DNA of 64,000 nt, taken from Ignavigranum ruoffiae (GTDB taxonomy: Bacteria; Bacillota; Bacilli; Lactobacillales; Aerococcaceae). A model generated the notes under the pieces. It searched no databases and was not told the origin of the DNA. It was given only the letters and a program-made list of their open reading frames with translations. The stretch lies in contig NZ_FOEN01000001.1 in NCBI RefSeq assembly GCF_900110675.1, positions 124,001 through 188,000 of the forward strand, written 5' to 3'. The position numbers were made by a program, and so were the translations under genes. Positions 48,166 to 58,143 of the stretch are shown here, piece by piece. The stretch's first letter is position 1, and every line of letters starts with the position of its first letter.

Positions 48166-49023
48166 ATGGCACGAACTATTCAATGGTTTCCGGGACACAT
48201 GGCTAAAGCGCAACGTGAAGCTAAAGAAAAAATGCAATTAGTGGATGTTGTGCTAGAAATGGTGGATGCTCGAATTCCCCAATCCAGTCAAAATCCCGTA
48301 GTTCAAGAAATTATTGGTTCAAAACCCAATATTCTGGTCTTAAATAAAGCGGATATGGCCGAAGCAAAGTTGAACCAAACTTGGATTGAATATTTTCAAG
48401 AACAAGGGCGACAAGCGATTGCCATTGACGCCCAACATAATCGAGGCCTTAAGCATCTACAACAAGCGATTAAAGATCAAATGGCACCGGTGTTTGAACA
48501 AAGAAGGCTAAAGGGAATTAAAGACCGACCGATTCGCTTGATGATTCTGGGAATCCCCAATGTAGGAAAATCAACTTTAATCAATCGATTCGTCGGTAAG
48601 AATCAAGCGATTACCGGAAATAAACCCGGAGTCACCAAAAAACAACGCTGGCTCAAGTTTGCTAAAGAATTCGAACTCTTGGACACTCCAGGGATTCTCT
48701 GGCCTAAATTCGATGACCCGGCCGTAGGGATAAAATTAGCGATTACCGGAGCAATCAAAGATGACTTGTTATACCATGATGATTTGGCGCTTTATTTGCT
48801 TGAGACCTTGGTGAAGTATGCTCCCCAGCGCTTAGCAGAGACTTATAAAGTAAATCAGTCAGAGATAGAACAATTATCGACCGTCGATTTATTGCTACTA
48901 TTGACTGAGAAGTTAGGCTTTAAAGATGATTATGACCAAGCTAGTCAAAAAATTATCCAAGACTACCGACAATTAAAATTGGGGCAGCTAACACTAGACC
49001 GGGTGACCTATGGCGACGATTAA
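48166..49023 (+). CDS. rbgA: Ribosome biogenesis GTPase RbgA (YlqF)
   Basis: Circularly permuted GTPase needed for late 50S assembly. The protein has 285 residues. QWFPGHMAKAQREAKEK opens the family signature. G4 NKAD near 60 comes before G1 GIPNVGKSTLINRF near 129 and G3 DTPGI near 173, the permuted order. A C-terminal helical domain (about 200-285) ends in QLTLDRVTYGDD. I use the ATG at 48166, with AGAGAGGA upstream, since the ATG at 48157 lies directly against that site. It overlaps rnhB by 14 bases, the usual pairing. Confidence 0.96.
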   Translation: MARTIQWFPGHMAKAQREAKEKMQLVDVVLEMVDARIPQSSQNPVVQEIIGSKPNILVLNKADMAEAKLNQTWIEYFQEQGRQAIAIDAQHNRGLKHLQQAIKDQMAPVFEQRRLKGIKDRPIRLMILGIPNVGKSTLINRFVGKNQAITGNKPGVTKKQRWLKFAKEFELLDTPGILWPKFDDPAVGIKLAITGAIKDDLLYHDDLALYLLETLVKYAPQRLAETYKVNQSEIEQLSTVDLLLLLTEKLGFKDDYDQASQKIIQDYRQLKLGQLTLDRVTYGDD

Positions 49024-49780
49024 AGAAATTAAAGAAATACTTGTCCAAATTAATCGGCTTGACGATCCAAGACTTGCAACTTTCAGGAAGGACTCGCGTA
49101 AAGGTGTATCTAAATTAGTAGATCAACGCATAAAATCAATTAAAGAGTTAATCAAATTAAAAGAAGAACATTCAAAAAGACAAGAATTCGAAATTAAACT
49201 CTATAACGAAGGAATCAATTGGATTGCAGGCCTAGATGAAGTTGGTCGGGGCCCGTTGGCTGGTCCTGTGGTAGCGGCGGCAGTTATTTTACCCCGAGAT
49301 GTTGAGTCTTTAATCGGTATTGATGATTCTAAAAGACTAAATGCTAAGAAACGCCAGAAATTGGAACATGCTATCCAAGAGATTGCCTTAGATTATGCTT
49401 ATGGGGTGGTCGATAATGATGTCATTGATCAAGTAAATATTTATCAAGCAAGTAAATTAGCTATGTTATCAGCTCTCAATCAGTTAAAGTTAAAACCTGA
49501 TCACTTATTAATTGATGCCATGGAATTAAACAGTCCGATTCCGCAGACTTCGATGATTAAAGGGGATCAAAGATCAGTATCGATTGCCGCAGCCGCGATA
49601 TTGGCTAAAGAATATCGTGACCGCTTAATGGGTGAATTGGACCAACTATACCCACACTATGATTTCAAGCATAATGTGGGTTACGGAACGGCCCATCATA
49701 TGCAAGCCCTTAAGGATTTTGGACCCTGTCCAATCCACCGGCGAAGTTTCGCACCGGTAAAATCATTCGGCAATGATTAA
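49010..49780 (+). CDS. rnhB: Ribonuclease HII
   Basis: Cleaves RNA in RNA-DNA hybrids and single ribonucleotides in DNA. The protein has 256 residues. An N-terminal helical substrate-binding region (about 1-60, typical of the longer Firmicute form) is followed by the catalytic core with GLDEVGRGPLAGPVVAAAV near 75-93 and IDDSKRLNAKKR, the acidic residues in LLIDAMEL and the KEYRDRLM helix. The frame begins inside the rbgA end. No terminator separates it from dprA. Confidence 0.96.
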   Translation: MATIKEIKEILVQINRLDDPRLATFRKDSRKGVSKLVDQRIKSIKELIKLKEEHSKRQEFEIKLYNEGINWIAGLDEVGRGPLAGPVVAAAVILPRDVESLIGIDDSKRLNAKKRQKLEHAIQEIALDYAYGVVDNDVIDQVNIYQASKLAMLSALNQLKLKPDHLLIDAMELNSPIPQTSMIKGDQRSVSIAAAAILAKEYRDRLMGELDQLYPHYDFKHNVGYGTAHHMQALKDFGPCPIHRRSFAPVKSFGND

Positions 49781-49836
49781 TATCTAACTCGATCTTGTTA
49801 GGATGAGTGTGTATCTGTCCCTTTGGGTGATATCAA

Positions 49837-50751
49837 ATGAATATTTCTTTAAAGGAAGAACTTATCTTAATGCAAATGACTGGTTTCTCTTATAAGTCTC
49901 GCTATAATTATTGGCAGTGGCGGATAAAGCAAGAAACCAATGACGAAAGCTTCTTTCCCTGCTTTATACAGCGTTTGTACCAGTTCTTTAAAGCTGATCT
50001 GCAATGCTTAGATAAGATTAAACAAGTGAGTCAATTCTCTGCTTGGTCGCTGCTAAGAAGTTGGCAAGCTCAATCGCTCATGATTGGTGAACCAGCCTAT
50101 CCGAAACTATGGTATGAAATTAATCAACCTCCTTTGATTATATATTATCAAGGTTGCTTGCCTATCTTAGCTAAACCACTGATTAGTATCGTTGGCACAA
50201 GGCAGATTACATCTTATGGTCAGGAAATTTGCCAGAGACTTGTCCAATCAATCATTGAGTGTGGCTGGGTATGTGTCTCTGGACTAGCAAAGGGGATTGA
50301 TGCCTGTGTCCATCAAACGGCATTGAGTTATCAAGATCAATCGACCATTGCAATCATTCCCTCGGGTTGGGACAAGATATATCCAAGCGCTCATCAGTCG
50401 CTAGCAGATCATCTGCGGGCCAAGCATTTGGTTCTGAGCGAATTCTTACCCCATTGGCCTGCACGGAAGCATCAATTTATTATGCGCAATCGCTTATTAG
50501 CGGGTATCGCGCCGGTAACCTTGGTGATTGAAGCTGCCAAGCGGAGTGGGAGCTTAATTACGGCTAACTTTGCCTTACAAGCTAATCGGGAAGTGATGGC
50601 GCTTCCGGGGCGAATTACGGATAAACAAGCCCAAGGATGTAACCAATTGATTGAGGCCGGTGCTTGCCCCATCCTATCGGTAGAACAAGTATTAGATGAA
50701 CTCTCTTCCTTAATGTACCGGCAAGGCTATTTGAAAGTAAATCAGGAATAA
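49837..50751 (+). CDS. dprA: DNA processing protein DprA (Smf)
   Basis: Protects incoming single-stranded DNA and loads RecA in natural transformation. The protein has 304 residues. An N-terminal helical part (about 1-95) precedes the Rossmann-like domain: VGTRQITSYGQEI near 115, SGLAKGIDACVHQTAL near 150, FIMRNRLLAGIAP near 208 and EAAKRSGSLITANFAL near 225. It ends after the Rossmann domain, without the winged-helix extension found in some homologues. The ATG at 49837 has only a weak GGGTGAT site. I see no competence-type TACGAATA box upstream. A complete dprA suggests, but does not prove, transformability. Confidence 0.93.
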   Translation: MNISLKEELILMQMTGFSYKSRYNYWQWRIKQETNDESFFPCFIQRLYQFFKADLQCLDKIKQVSQFSAWSLLRSWQAQSLMIGEPAYPKLWYEINQPPLIIYYQGCLPILAKPLISIVGTRQITSYGQEICQRLVQSIIECGWVCVSGLAKGIDACVHQTALSYQDQSTIAIIPSGWDKIYPSAHQSLADHLRAKHLVLSEFLPHWPARKHQFIMRNRLLAGIAPVTLVIEAAKRSGSLITANFALQANREVMALPGRITDKQAQGCNQLIEAGACPILSVEQVLDELSSLMYRQGYLKVNQE

Positions 50752-50766
50752 ATTAATAAAAAGAGT

Positions 50767-50795
50767 TTGACAGATCTTTAACTTTCATCTAATAT
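50767..50795 (+). promoter_or_regulatory. topA promoter
   Basis: Perfect TTGACA (50767-50772), 17-bp spacer, TAATAT (50790-50795), 40 bases before the start codon. Confidence 0.85.
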
Positions 50796-50835
50796 AGGGG
50801 CAATTTCAAATATATAATAGAAAGGATGGGACTCA

Positions 50836-52896
50836 TTGGCCTATAAAAACTTAGTGATTGTTGAGTCTCCCACCAAAGCCAAAACAATCGATAAATATCT
50901 AGGAAGAAATTATAAAGTGGTGGCCAGTAAGGGTCATTTGCGTGATCTACCTAAGAGTAGAATGGGTGTCAATCTGGATCACCAATTTGAACCTGACTAT
51001 ATCACGATTCGGGGACGCGGCGATACGGTTAAAGAGTTAAAGAAACTAGCCAATAAAGCAGAACACGTCTATCTGGCAGCCGACCCGGACCGTGAAGGGG
51101 AAGCCATTGCTTGGCATTTGAATCATTTATTATCTTTAGATGAGACGAGTAAAAATCGAGTCGTCTTCAATGAAATTACCAAAGAAGCCGTTAAAGAAGC
51201 TTTTAAACAACCGAGACAAATTGACTATGATTTGGTCAATGCTCAACAAGCCCGACGCATCTTGGACCGCATTGTGGGCTATTCCATCTCGCCATTATTA
51301 TGGAAGAAAGTTAAACGAGGCTTGAGTGCTGGCCGGGTACAATCGACCACGCTTAAGATTATTATTGACCGTGAAGAAGAGATTCGTAACTTCAAACCGG
51401 AAGAATATTGGACCCTACCCATTAAATTTAAGAAAGGCCGGAGCCAATTCGAGGCCAATTTCTATGGACTAGATGGTGAGAAGGTTGATTTGAAGTCTGA
51501 AGCCGATGTTAAGAAGATTGAAGAGAAATTAAAGCTAAAAGAAACATTCGAAGTCAAGAATCTGGTTGAAAAAGAACGTAAACGGAAAGCTTTAGCGCCT
51601 TTTACTACTTCAACCCTTCAACAAGAGGCTTCGAATCGATTGAACTTTAGAACCGGCAAGACGATGATGATTGCTCAACAGCTTTATGAAGGGATTAACC
51701 TAGGTAAAGGATCGGTCGGTCTAATCACTTATATGCGTACTGATTCGACACGAATTTCGGCCAATGCCAAGACCGCAGCTCAAGCCTATATTAAGGAGAA
51801 CTATGGTGCCGAGTACCAAGGGCCTGGTCAAGGTGGAACGCATCAAAAAGGGGCTCAAGATGCCCATGAGGCGATTCGTCCTTCGGATGTCAAGCTGGCT
51901 CCTGACCAAATTGCTGATAAATTAAGCAAGGATCAGTTGCGACTGTATTCTTTAATTTGGGCTCGTTTTGTAGCCAGTCAGATGGCAGACGCCGTCTTTG
52001 ATACGGTTCGAGCAGATATTGAACAAAATGGCGTCCAATTCCGGGCTAACGGTCAAAGAATTAAATTTGAAGGCTTCTTAAAGGTCTATCACTTTAGTAA
52101 ACCCAAGGATAATATTCTGCCAGAACTGGCTCAAGGCGATCTGGTTAAAGCTGTATCAATGGAAGGGGAACAACATTTTACCCAACCGCCGGCTCGATAC
52201 AATGAGGCTAGCCTAGTTAAGACTCTGGAAGAATTAGGAATCGGTCGTCCTTCAACCTATGCGCCAACCTTAGAAACACTTCGTAAAAGATACTATGTCA
52301 AGATGGTTGCCAAGCGCTTCGAACCGACTGAATTAGGTGAGATTGTCAATAGTATCATGAAAGAGTATTTCCCGGATATTGTAAACACCGACTTTACCGC
52401 CGAAATGGAGCAACAGCTCGATGATATTGAAATTGGTAAACGTGAGTGGGTAGCTGTCCTCAATCAATTCTATCAGCCATTTGCAGATGAATTGGATAAG
52501 GCAGAAAATCAAATGGATAAGATTGAAATTAAAGATGAACCTGCTGGATTCAAATGTCCCGAATGTGGTAGCGATATGGTGATTAAGATCGGCCGCTTTG
52601 GCAAATTCTATGCATGTTCCAATTTCCCTGATTGTCGGCATACCGAAGCGATTGTTAAGAAGATCGGTGTCACCTGTCCTAAATGTGGCCAAGGCGATGT
52701 TGTGGAACGCAAATCAGCGAAGAATCGAATTTTCTATGGGTGCAGTCGATATCCTGACTGCGATTTCGCTTCTTGGGATAAACCGATTGGTCGTAACTGT
52801 CCGAAATGTGAGCATTACTTAGTAGAGAAAGTCAGCCGTAAAGGCAGTCAAGTCGTATGTAGCCATTGCGATTATAAAGAAGATTTGCTAAATTAA
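50836..52896 (+). CDS. topA: DNA topoisomerase I
   Basis: Relaxes negative supercoils (type IA). The protein has 686 residues. A Toprim domain begins [19 protein letters not shown] and contains the acidic [13 protein letters not shown] motif near 83-95. The catalytic tyrosine is in [11 protein letters not shown] near 300. Three C-terminal zinc ribbons of four cysteines lie near 570-680 ([24 protein letters not shown]). The start is TTG at 50836, with AAAGGA upstream; the nearby ATG at 50826 is out of frame. A dprA-topA order is conserved in Firmicutes. It has its own promoter, unlike many genes here. Confidence 0.97.
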   Translation: MAYKNLVIVESPTKAKTIDKYLGRNYKVVASKGHLRDLPKSRMGVNLDHQFEPDYITIRGRGDTVKELKKLANKAEHVYLAADPDREGEAIAWHLNHLLSLDETSKNRVVFNEITKEAVKEAFKQPRQIDYDLVNAQQARRILDRIVGYSISPLLWKKVKRGLSAGRVQSTTLKIIIDREEEIRNFKPEEYWTLPIKFKKGRSQFEANFYGLDGEKVDLKSEADVKKIEEKLKLKETFEVKNLVEKERKRKALAPFTTSTLQQEASNRLNFRTGKTMMIAQQLYEGINLGKGSVGLITYMRTDSTRISANAKTAAQAYIKENYGAEYQGPGQGGTHQKGAQDAHEAIRPSDVKLAPDQIADKLSKDQLRLYSLIWARFVASQMADAVFDTVRADIEQNGVQFRANGQRIKFEGFLKVYHFSKPKDNILPELAQGDLVKAVSMEGEQHFTQPPARYNEASLVKTLEELGIGRPSTYAPTLETLRKRYYVKMVAKRFEPTELGEIVNSIMKEYFPDIVNTDFTAEMEQQLDDIEIGKREWVAVLNQFYQPFADELDKAENQMDKIEIKDEPAGFKCPECGSDMVIKIGRFGKFYACSNFPDCRHTEAIVKKIGVTCPKCGQGDVVERKSAKNRIFYGCSRYPDCDFASWDKPIGRNCPKCEHYLVEKVSRKGSQVVCSHCDYKEDLLN

Positions 52897-52938
52897 TAAA
52901 TTGACTTTGGCTCTTTGTCAATGAGCGTTGCTATATCG

Positions 52939-53123
52939 ATGAAGGCGATTGAACAAATCAATCGCCTTTTTATGTACACTTTTTTAGGTTTAACGGTGGC
53001 TATGTTGATTGTTAAATCTGCCATCAAAATTGGTTTTTACTAGGAATTGGATTAATCGTTCTTTTTGCTGTAGTATTTAAATTAGGACAAGAGCTTTGGC
53101 ACAAATTTCAGATCCATCATTAA
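52939..53123 (+). pseudogene. Frameshifted small membrane-protein ORF
   Basis: Frame 1 runs from the ATG at 52939 (MKAIEQINRLFMYTFLGLT...) to a TAG at 53041-53043. A second frame continues with GIGLIVLFAVVFKLGQELWHKF to the TAA at 53121. Joining them by one base at the T5 run (53034-53038) gives a 61-residue protein with two hydrophobic segments. This pattern points to a one-base loss in a homopolymer, a sequencing error, or a -1 slip. No ribosome binding site precedes 52939, and the topA terminator lies in the first codons, so the gene is more likely decayed than active. Confidence 0.45.
52942..52971 (+). terminator. Intrinsic terminator after topA
   Basis: AAGGCGATTG (52942-52951), loop AACAAAT, CAATCGCCTT (52959-52968), then TTTTT. 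A perfect 10-bp stem. Confidence 0.92.
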
Positions 53124-53171
53124 AATCTAGCCACTGTGTATAATTTTTAAACAACATGAGGAGGAAATACT

Positions 53172-53360
53172 GTGTGGAAATCCGCGCTCAATAAAATGTT
53201 ATGGGGTCTATTAGTGATTTTTGCCTTTAGATTTTTTTCGGATATGTTTACAGGGACGCCATTTAATCCTCAGTGGTATTTGACTGCTTTTCTCATTATT
53301 TTAGTAACTACACTTATTAGCACTGAAGCTATAATTTTATACAAACGGCATAAGCATTGA
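53172..53360 (+). CDS. Small two-helix membrane protein, unknown function
   Basis: A 62-residue protein starting at GTG with GAGGAGG eight bases upstream. Two hydrophobic segments (about residues 9-24 and 36-55) are separated by a short polar loop with FTGTPFNPQWYL, and it ends in a basic tail KRHKH. I do not recognise the family. A TATAAT (53139-53144) upstream and a terminator downstream make it a likely independent gene. It lies next to a decayed ORF of similar size, but the two are not alike in sequence. Confidence 0.65.
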   Translation: MWKSALNKMLWGLLVIFAFRFFSDMFTGTPFNPQWYLTAFLIILVTTLISTEAIILYKRHKH

Positions 53361-53395
53361 ATTTTGCCTCCTACTTATATTTTGATTCTTGATTT

Positions 53396-53432
53396 CCGTT
53401 AGATTCGTTTGATAGCGAATTTAGCGGTTTTT
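53396..53432 (+). terminator. Intrinsic terminator after the small membrane protein gene
   Basis: CCGTTAGATTCG (53396-53407) pairs with CGAATTTAGCGG (53416-53427), 12 pairs including two G-U, followed by TTTTTCTT. Confidence 0.85.
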
Positions 53433-53586
53433 CTTATTTTTCAAAATCATATTTCTAACTTGATGAACCGGGATAAGACTGCCTTTGAAAATAAAATCCT
53501 TCTTCTTAGATTCACAGAAATTTCCTGTGATTTCTGTCAGAATATGATAAGATAGTAGACAGATTTAAGGAGTGGGTCTAATCGAG

Positions 53587-54516
53587 ATGGATCATTATAT
53601 TCATGATTTTATTAACTATCTTCGGGTTGAACGGCGCTATTCTGAACGGACGGTCGAAGCCTATCAGAAGGATCTAAGTCAGTTCCATGACTTTCTTCGC
53701 GGATCGGGTGGCGGAGAACTGCAAGAGATCGCCTATCAAGATATCCGACTTTATTTGGCCCATCTCAGTGAGAAGGGGATGCAACGGACTTCGATTGCCC
53801 GTCATCTCTCGACTTTACGCTCATTTTTTCGTTATGCTTTGAGTCAGGACCTGATCCAAGATAATCCAGTAGATTTGATTCAATTTCAAGTCAAAAAGCA
53901 ACACTTGCCCGACTTTTTCTATAAAGATGAAATGGAAGCATTGTTTGCAAGTTTCGACCAGGTGGATTATGCTAATAAGTCAAGGGACTTGGCAATTTTG
54001 GAGCTGTTTTATGCGACAGGGATGCGGGTGAGTGAACTCTGTCAATTGCAATTAAATCAGTTGGATTTCCAGGTTCAGCTGGTTCGCGTTATTGGTAAAG
54101 GGAATAAAGAGCGAATTGTTCCAGTAGGGGATCAAGCCATGGCTAGACTTCAAGAATATATCGATACTTTAAGACCACAATTATTAGCTCACAAGCCGGA
54201 TCCAGACAATCATACCGTATTCTTATCAGATAAGGGGCTACCGATTCAAGCCCAACAAGTTCGCTATATTCTCCAGAGTATCGTCGAGCGCAGTGCTTTA
54301 CATCTACAAATTCATCCACATAAATTGAGACACACCTTTGCCACCCATTTATTAAATCATGGAGCTGATCTACGTAGTGTCCAAGAATTATTAGGCCACG
54401 AAGATTTGAGTTCCACTCAGATCTATACCCATATCTCTAAACAAGAACTGCGGAAATCATATTTGGCAGCGCATCCGCGGGCCCAAAGACAAAGAAAGAA
54501 GGATAATGATTTATGA
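53587..54516 (+). CDS. xerC: Tyrosine recombinase XerC
   Basis: Resolves chromosome dimers. The protein has 309 residues. A SAM-like N-terminal domain (about 1-85, [20 protein letters not shown]) precedes the catalytic domain with Arg in [10 protein letters not shown] near 148, His-x-x-Arg in [17 protein letters not shown] near 246, and the tyrosine in TQIYTHIS near 284. I chose ATG 53587, though AAGGAG lies 14 bases upstream, farther than ideal; the in-frame GTG at 53572 overlaps that site and is less likely. The order xerC-hslV-hslU is conserved. It is a housekeeping recombinase, not a phage integrase. Confidence 0.94.
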   Translation: MDHYIHDFINYLRVERRYSERTVEAYQKDLSQFHDFLRGSGGGELQEIAYQDIRLYLAHLSEKGMQRTSIARHLSTLRSFFRYALSQDLIQDNPVDLIQFQVKKQHLPDFFYKDEMEALFASFDQVDYANKSRDLAILELFYATGMRVSELCQLQLNQLDFQVQLVRVIGKGNKERIVPVGDQAMARLQEYIDTLRPQLLAHKPDPDNHTVFLSDKGLPIQAQQVRYILQSIVERSALHLQIHPHKLRHTFATHLLNHGADLRSVQELLGHEDLSSTQIYTHISKQELRKSYLAAHPRAQRQRKKDNDL

Positions 54517-55040
54517 CAACAATCTGTGCCGTAAAGAAAAATAACCAACTCGCGATGGCTGGGGATGGTCAAGTTACCCTCGGTGAGACGGTAATTATGA
54601 AACAAGGTGCGAAGAAATTACGACGAATCTATAACGATCAAGTTGTGATTGGCTTTGCTGGGGGTGTGGCCGATGCCATTACCCTATCTGAAATGTTTGA
54701 AGATAAGCTTAAACAATATAACGGACAGCTTTCTCGTGCCGCCGTCGAAGTAGCCAAACAATGGCGGACGGACCGCAGTCTGCAGAAACTCGAAGCCTTA
54801 TTGATTGTAATGAACCAGGAAGAATTACTTTTGGTGAGTGGGACGGGTGAAATCATTAGTCCCGATGATGGAATCTTGACCATTGGTTCAGGTGGGAATT
54901 ATGCCCTAGCGGCTGCTCGAGCCTTAGTACGTAATTCTGAAACCTTATCTGCCGCTGAAATTGCCCGCCAAGCATTGACAATTGCTAGCGAAATTGATGT
55001 CTATACCAATAATCAGATTCTAGTAGAATCTTTTGACTAG
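54513..55040 (+). CDS. hslV: ATP-dependent protease proteolytic subunit HslV
   Basis: The peptidase half of HslUV (ClpQY), a proteasome-like protease with an N-terminal nucleophile. The protein has 175 residues and opens [10 protein letters not shown]; Met removal exposes the catalytic threonine. Conserved are the [11 protein letters not shown] and [10 protein letters not shown] segments and the C-terminal NNQILVE. It overlaps xerC by four bases. In Bacillus the homologue uses a serine nucleophile (CodW/ClpQ); here the mature residue is Thr, as in E. coli. Confidence 0.96.
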   Translation: MTTICAVKKNNQLAMAGDGQVTLGETVIMKQGAKKLRRIYNDQVVIGFAGGVADAITLSEMFEDKLKQYNGQLSRAAVEVAKQWRTDRSLQKLEALLIVMNQEELLLVSGTGEIISPDDGILTIGSGGNYALAAARALVRNSETLSAAEIARQALTIASEIDVYTNNQILVESFD

Positions 55041-55050
55041 GAGGGATGAT

Positions 55051-56448
55051 ATGTCATTAAGTCCAAGAAAAATTGTTGCCGAACTCAATAAATATATTAT
55101 TGGTCAAGATGCCGCGAAGAAATCCGTTGCCATTGCCTTACAAAATCGGATCCGCCGCTTGAAACTGGATGCTCAAATGCAAAAGGAAGTTAAACCTAAG
55201 AACCTACTTATGATTGGCCCCACGGGGGTCGGAAAGACAGAGATTGCCCGACGTCTAGCTGATATTGCTCAAGCTCCGTTTATTAAAGTTGAAGCCACCA
55301 AGTATACAGAAGTCGGTTATGTCGGTCGAGATGTGGAATCCATGGTTCGTGATTTGATGGAGAATGCGATTCGCATCATTAAGAAACAAAAGCATGAAGA
55401 AGTCCGCGATCAAGCTGAGAATCTAGCCATCGAGCGGCTGGCTAAAGCACTAAAACCCGGTCGTAAGAAGGCTAAAGCGACGCCGAATGTGCCAGCTGGA
55501 CTGGGTGGTTTGACTGAGATGTTTAAGCAATTTGGCGGTGAAGGGGTTCAAGAAGAAGAGGAAGAAGTGACCGATGAAATTGCAGCGACCCGTCGACAAA
55601 TCCGGCAACAAATCCGGCAGGGTCTATTGGATAATACCGAAGTGACGATTCAGCTAGATGAGAAGAAATTACAAATGACCAGCCTCAATCCAGCCATGGA
55701 ACAAATGATGGATTTACAAGATTCGCTCAATGCTTTTAAACCAAAGAAGAAGATTGAACGCACTGTGACGGTCAAAGAAGCGCTGAAATTATTAACCGAA
55801 GAAGAAGCGGATAAGTTGGTCAACCAAGACGATATTCATCAAAAAGCCCTTGCCTTAGCCGAATCTTCTGGTATTATTTTTATCGATGAGATGGATAAGA
55901 TAGCTTCTCAAGGTCAAAATTCGGGCGAAGTTAGCCGCCAAGGGGTGCAGCGTGACATTTTGCCAATTGTTGAGGGCAGTGCCATTCAAACGAAATATGG
56001 TATTATTCAAACGGACCATATTCTCTTTATTGGTTCGGGAGCTTTCCATGTGTCTAAACCTTCCGATTTGATCCCTGAATTGCAAGGGCGTTTCCCAATT
56101 CGGGTTCACCTAGAAGATCTTAAAGAGGAAGATTTCCGGCGTATCTTAACTGAACCGGAGAATGCTTTGGTTAAACAATATCAAGCTTTACTGACGACCG
56201 ATGGGGTTGATTTGCGCTTCACGGATGATGCGATTACCACCATGGCACGCTATGCCGTCAAACTCAACCAGGAGAATGATAATATTGGTGCCCGTCGCTT
56301 ACACACCATTCTTGAAACGCTTTTGGAAGATTTATTATTCGAAGCCACTGATATGCAGATGGGCGAGATAGAGATTAATCAATCTTATGTTGAGAACAAA
56401 TTAGAAAACATTATCGAAAATAGAGACTTAAGTCACTATATTTTATAA
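55051..56448 (+). CDS. hslU: ATP-dependent protease ATPase subunit HslU
   Basis: AAA+ unfoldase partner of HslV. The protein has 465 residues. It starts SLSPRKIVAELNKYIIGQD, Walker [16 protein letters not shown] is near 57, and an I domain inserts at about 110-240. Walker B IIFIDEMDKIA lies near 270, and the DILPIVEGS and C-terminal LSHYIL tail insert into HslV pockets. The ATG at 55051 follows AGGAGGGATGAT; the longer frame from 55033 runs into hslV. codY, often next in Bacillales and some relatives, is absent; the LacX-like gene takes its place. Confidence 0.96.
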   Translation: MSLSPRKIVAELNKYIIGQDAAKKSVAIALQNRIRRLKLDAQMQKEVKPKNLLMIGPTGVGKTEIARRLADIAQAPFIKVEATKYTEVGYVGRDVESMVRDLMENAIRIIKKQKHEEVRDQAENLAIERLAKALKPGRKKAKATPNVPAGLGGLTEMFKQFGGEGVQEEEEEVTDEIAATRRQIRQQIRQGLLDNTEVTIQLDEKKLQMTSLNPAMEQMMDLQDSLNAFKPKKKIERTVTVKEALKLLTEEEADKLVNQDDIHQKALALAESSGIIFIDEMDKIASQGQNSGEVSRQGVQRDILPIVEGSAIQTKYGIIQTDHILFIGSGAFHVSKPSDLIPELQGRFPIRVHLEDLKEEDFRRILTEPENALVKQYQALLTTDGVDLRFTDDAITTMARYAVKLNQENDNIGARRLHTILETLLEDLLFEATDMQMGEIEINQSYVENKLENIIENRDLSHYIL

Positions 56449-56465
56449 AAACAGGAGGCTTGCAG

Positions 56466-57365
56466 GTGATCATTCTTGAAAACAAAGAGCTAATGGTGAC
56501 CATTAGCGAAATGGGGGCAGAAATCCAGTCAATTATTCATAAAGATTCCGGCCATGAGTTTATCTGGCAGGCCGATCCCAAACATTGGAATCGGTCGAGT
56601 CCAGTCTTATTTCCCAATGTAGGGACCTTTAAGGATAATAGTTATACTTATCAAGGAATGGAATATCAATTAGGCCGTCATGGATTTGCGCGTGACTTAG
56701 AGTTTACCGTGCAGAATGTCTTATCTCATTCGGCGAGCTTCTATTTGAAGAATTCGGCGGAAACCCTGCAGTATTATCCATTTGAATTCTCTTTACAAAT
56801 TTCATATATCCTCTTTTATAATCAAATTACGGTGTCTTATGAAGTCCTAAATCCTTCTGAGAAACATGATTTGTATTATAGTATTGGCGCCCATCCGGCT
56901 TTCAACGTAGCGCATCGGCGCAATATTCGGGGTCAAGAAGAATTTGATCAGGTGGCGATTGAAATTCAACCAGAAGGGCATTATTTGCGTATTCCTTTAA
57001 ATCGAAAGGGCTTGACCCGGCAACGGCGGGCCAAATATGAGAAAGCCGGCTATCATGAGTTGAAGCACCTTGATTTCAAACAAGATGCAATTATCTATCA
57101 AATTGGTCAACAAACTTCAGTGACCCTCCATGATCCAGAGAATCATGCCCGGGTTATCCTCAAACCCCATCAAATGGAATGGCTAGGAATTTGGTCTACT
57201 TATCCGACCTTTTCGCCTTTTGTCTGCTTAGAACCTTGGGCGGGTATTGCCGATGATGAAGCCAGTGATGGGAACTTAGTGCACAAACAAGGCATTCGCC
57301 TAGCTAAGCCCCACGAAATGATGAATCATAGCTATACCATGGATTTTGTCATGGATGAATATTAA
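56466..57365 (+). CDS. Aldose 1-epimerase family protein (LacX-like)
   Basis: A 299-residue beta-sandwich protein of the galactose mutarotase superfamily, in the LacX branch. The signature stretches are FPNVGTFKDNSY and QLGRHGFARDLEF, SIGAHPAF near 142 (catalytic histidine) and LEPWAGIADDE near 258 (catalytic glutamate position). The sugar substrate is not clear; the gene is not near a sugar operon. The start is a GTG at 56466, eight bases after AGGAGG; the TTG at 56460 is too close to that site. It is co-oriented 17 bases after hslU and probably in its transcript. Confidence 0.88.
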   Translation: MIILENKELMVTISEMGAEIQSIIHKDSGHEFIWQADPKHWNRSSPVLFPNVGTFKDNSYTYQGMEYQLGRHGFARDLEFTVQNVLSHSASFYLKNSAETLQYYPFEFSLQISYILFYNQITVSYEVLNPSEKHDLYYSIGAHPAFNVAHRRNIRGQEEFDQVAIEIQPEGHYLRIPLNRKGLTRQRRAKYEKAGYHELKHLDFKQDAIIYQIGQQTSVTLHDPENHARVILKPHQMEWLGIWSTYPTFSPFVCLEPWAGIADDEASDGNLVHKQGIRLAKPHEMMNHSYTMDFVMDEY

Positions 57366-57370
57366 AAAAG

Positions 57371-57403
57371 CGCGAGGCGACCATTTCTGGCAGTCTCGCG
57401 TTT
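57371..57403. terminator. Possible terminator between the LacX-like gene and plsY
   Basis: CGCGAG (57371-57376) pairs with CTCGCG (57395-57400), followed by TTT; an A-run precedes it. The stem is short but GC-rich. It lies between convergent genes and may serve both strands. Confidence 0.6.
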
Positions 57404-57419
57404 CTTCATGTATGACGGA

Positions 57420-58109
57420 TTAATTACGTTTCTTAATCATCTCTTGGATTTTGCGCAAGAAACCATCTAAGAAACCGAGTTGACGATGATAGGCGAGTCC
57501 CCAAGAAATCATCGGTTCTTGTCCGGTTCTCAAGCGTTGAATATTGGCTCGGTGACGGTAAACCATTAATAAATAGATGACGAAGAAACCAAGTTTAAAG
57601 ACGGATAACGGATGAGAAATGATAATATAAAGGGTAGCGGCCCCATAGCTTAGTAAAGCCGAGAAACTCATCAAACTCGTCACATATAAAATTAAGAACA
57701 GACAAATCACTTGGGCGAGGGCTAACGGGAAATTAATGGCCAACAAAGCACCGATCGAAGTAGCCACCATCTTACCTCCTTTGAAATTGGCAAAGACAGG
57801 GTAGGCATGGCCAATGACACAGGCTAAGGCGGTAAAGATTATAATTTCTGGCTGGTCTTTAAAGAACAAACTCGCTAAAGATACGGGGATCCAGCCTTTA
57901 AGCACATCGATTAAGGCTACAATTACAGCAGCCTTGAGGCCGAAGTTGCGGCCGATGTTTGTCGATCCGCTATTTCCACTGCCTAGATGACGGATATCAA
58001 TTTTATGGTTGGCTAAGGAATACCAAACCCCAGTTGGCACAGAGCCTAACAAATAGGACAATAAGATAAAAATTAGACCTAAAAATGAAAAATTAAAATT
58101 AGTATTCAT
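57420..58109 (-). CDS. plsY: Glycerol-3-phosphate acyltransferase PlsY
   Basis: Transfers acyl groups from acyl-phosphate to glycerol-3-phosphate, the first step of phospholipid synthesis. The membrane protein has 229 residues with five to seven helices. Family motifs are LGSGNSGSTNIGRNFG near 42-57, the KGGKMVATSIG block near 109, and a GHAYPVFANFKGGK loop. The gene is divergent from parE, as in streptococci, with AGGAGGG before its ATG. A basic tail (KIQEMIKKRN) ends the protein. Confidence 0.93.
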   Translation of the reverse strand: MNTNFNFSFLGLIFILLSYLLGSVPTGVWYSLANHKIDIRHLGSGNSGSTNIGRNFGLKAAVIVALIDVLKGWIPVSLASLFFKDQPEIIIFTALACVIGHAYPVFANFKGGKMVATSIGALLAINFPLALAQVICLFLILYVTSLMSFSALLSYGAATLYIIISHPLSVFKLGFFVIYLLMVYRHRANIQRLRTGQEPMISWGLAYHRQLGFLDGFLRKIQEMIKKRN

Positions 58110-58143
58110 AAGACCCTCCTTAGTATGGTATCATTTTATCATA

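Noticed and set aside
49780-49837. Competence sigma-factor box before dprA
   Set aside because: No TACGAATA-like sequence is present; dprA seems to be transcribed with rnhB.
53587-54516. Mobile-element integrase
   Set aside because: The tyrosine recombinase sits in the conserved xerC-hslV-hslU order with no attachment repeats or phage genes, so it is the housekeeping XerC.
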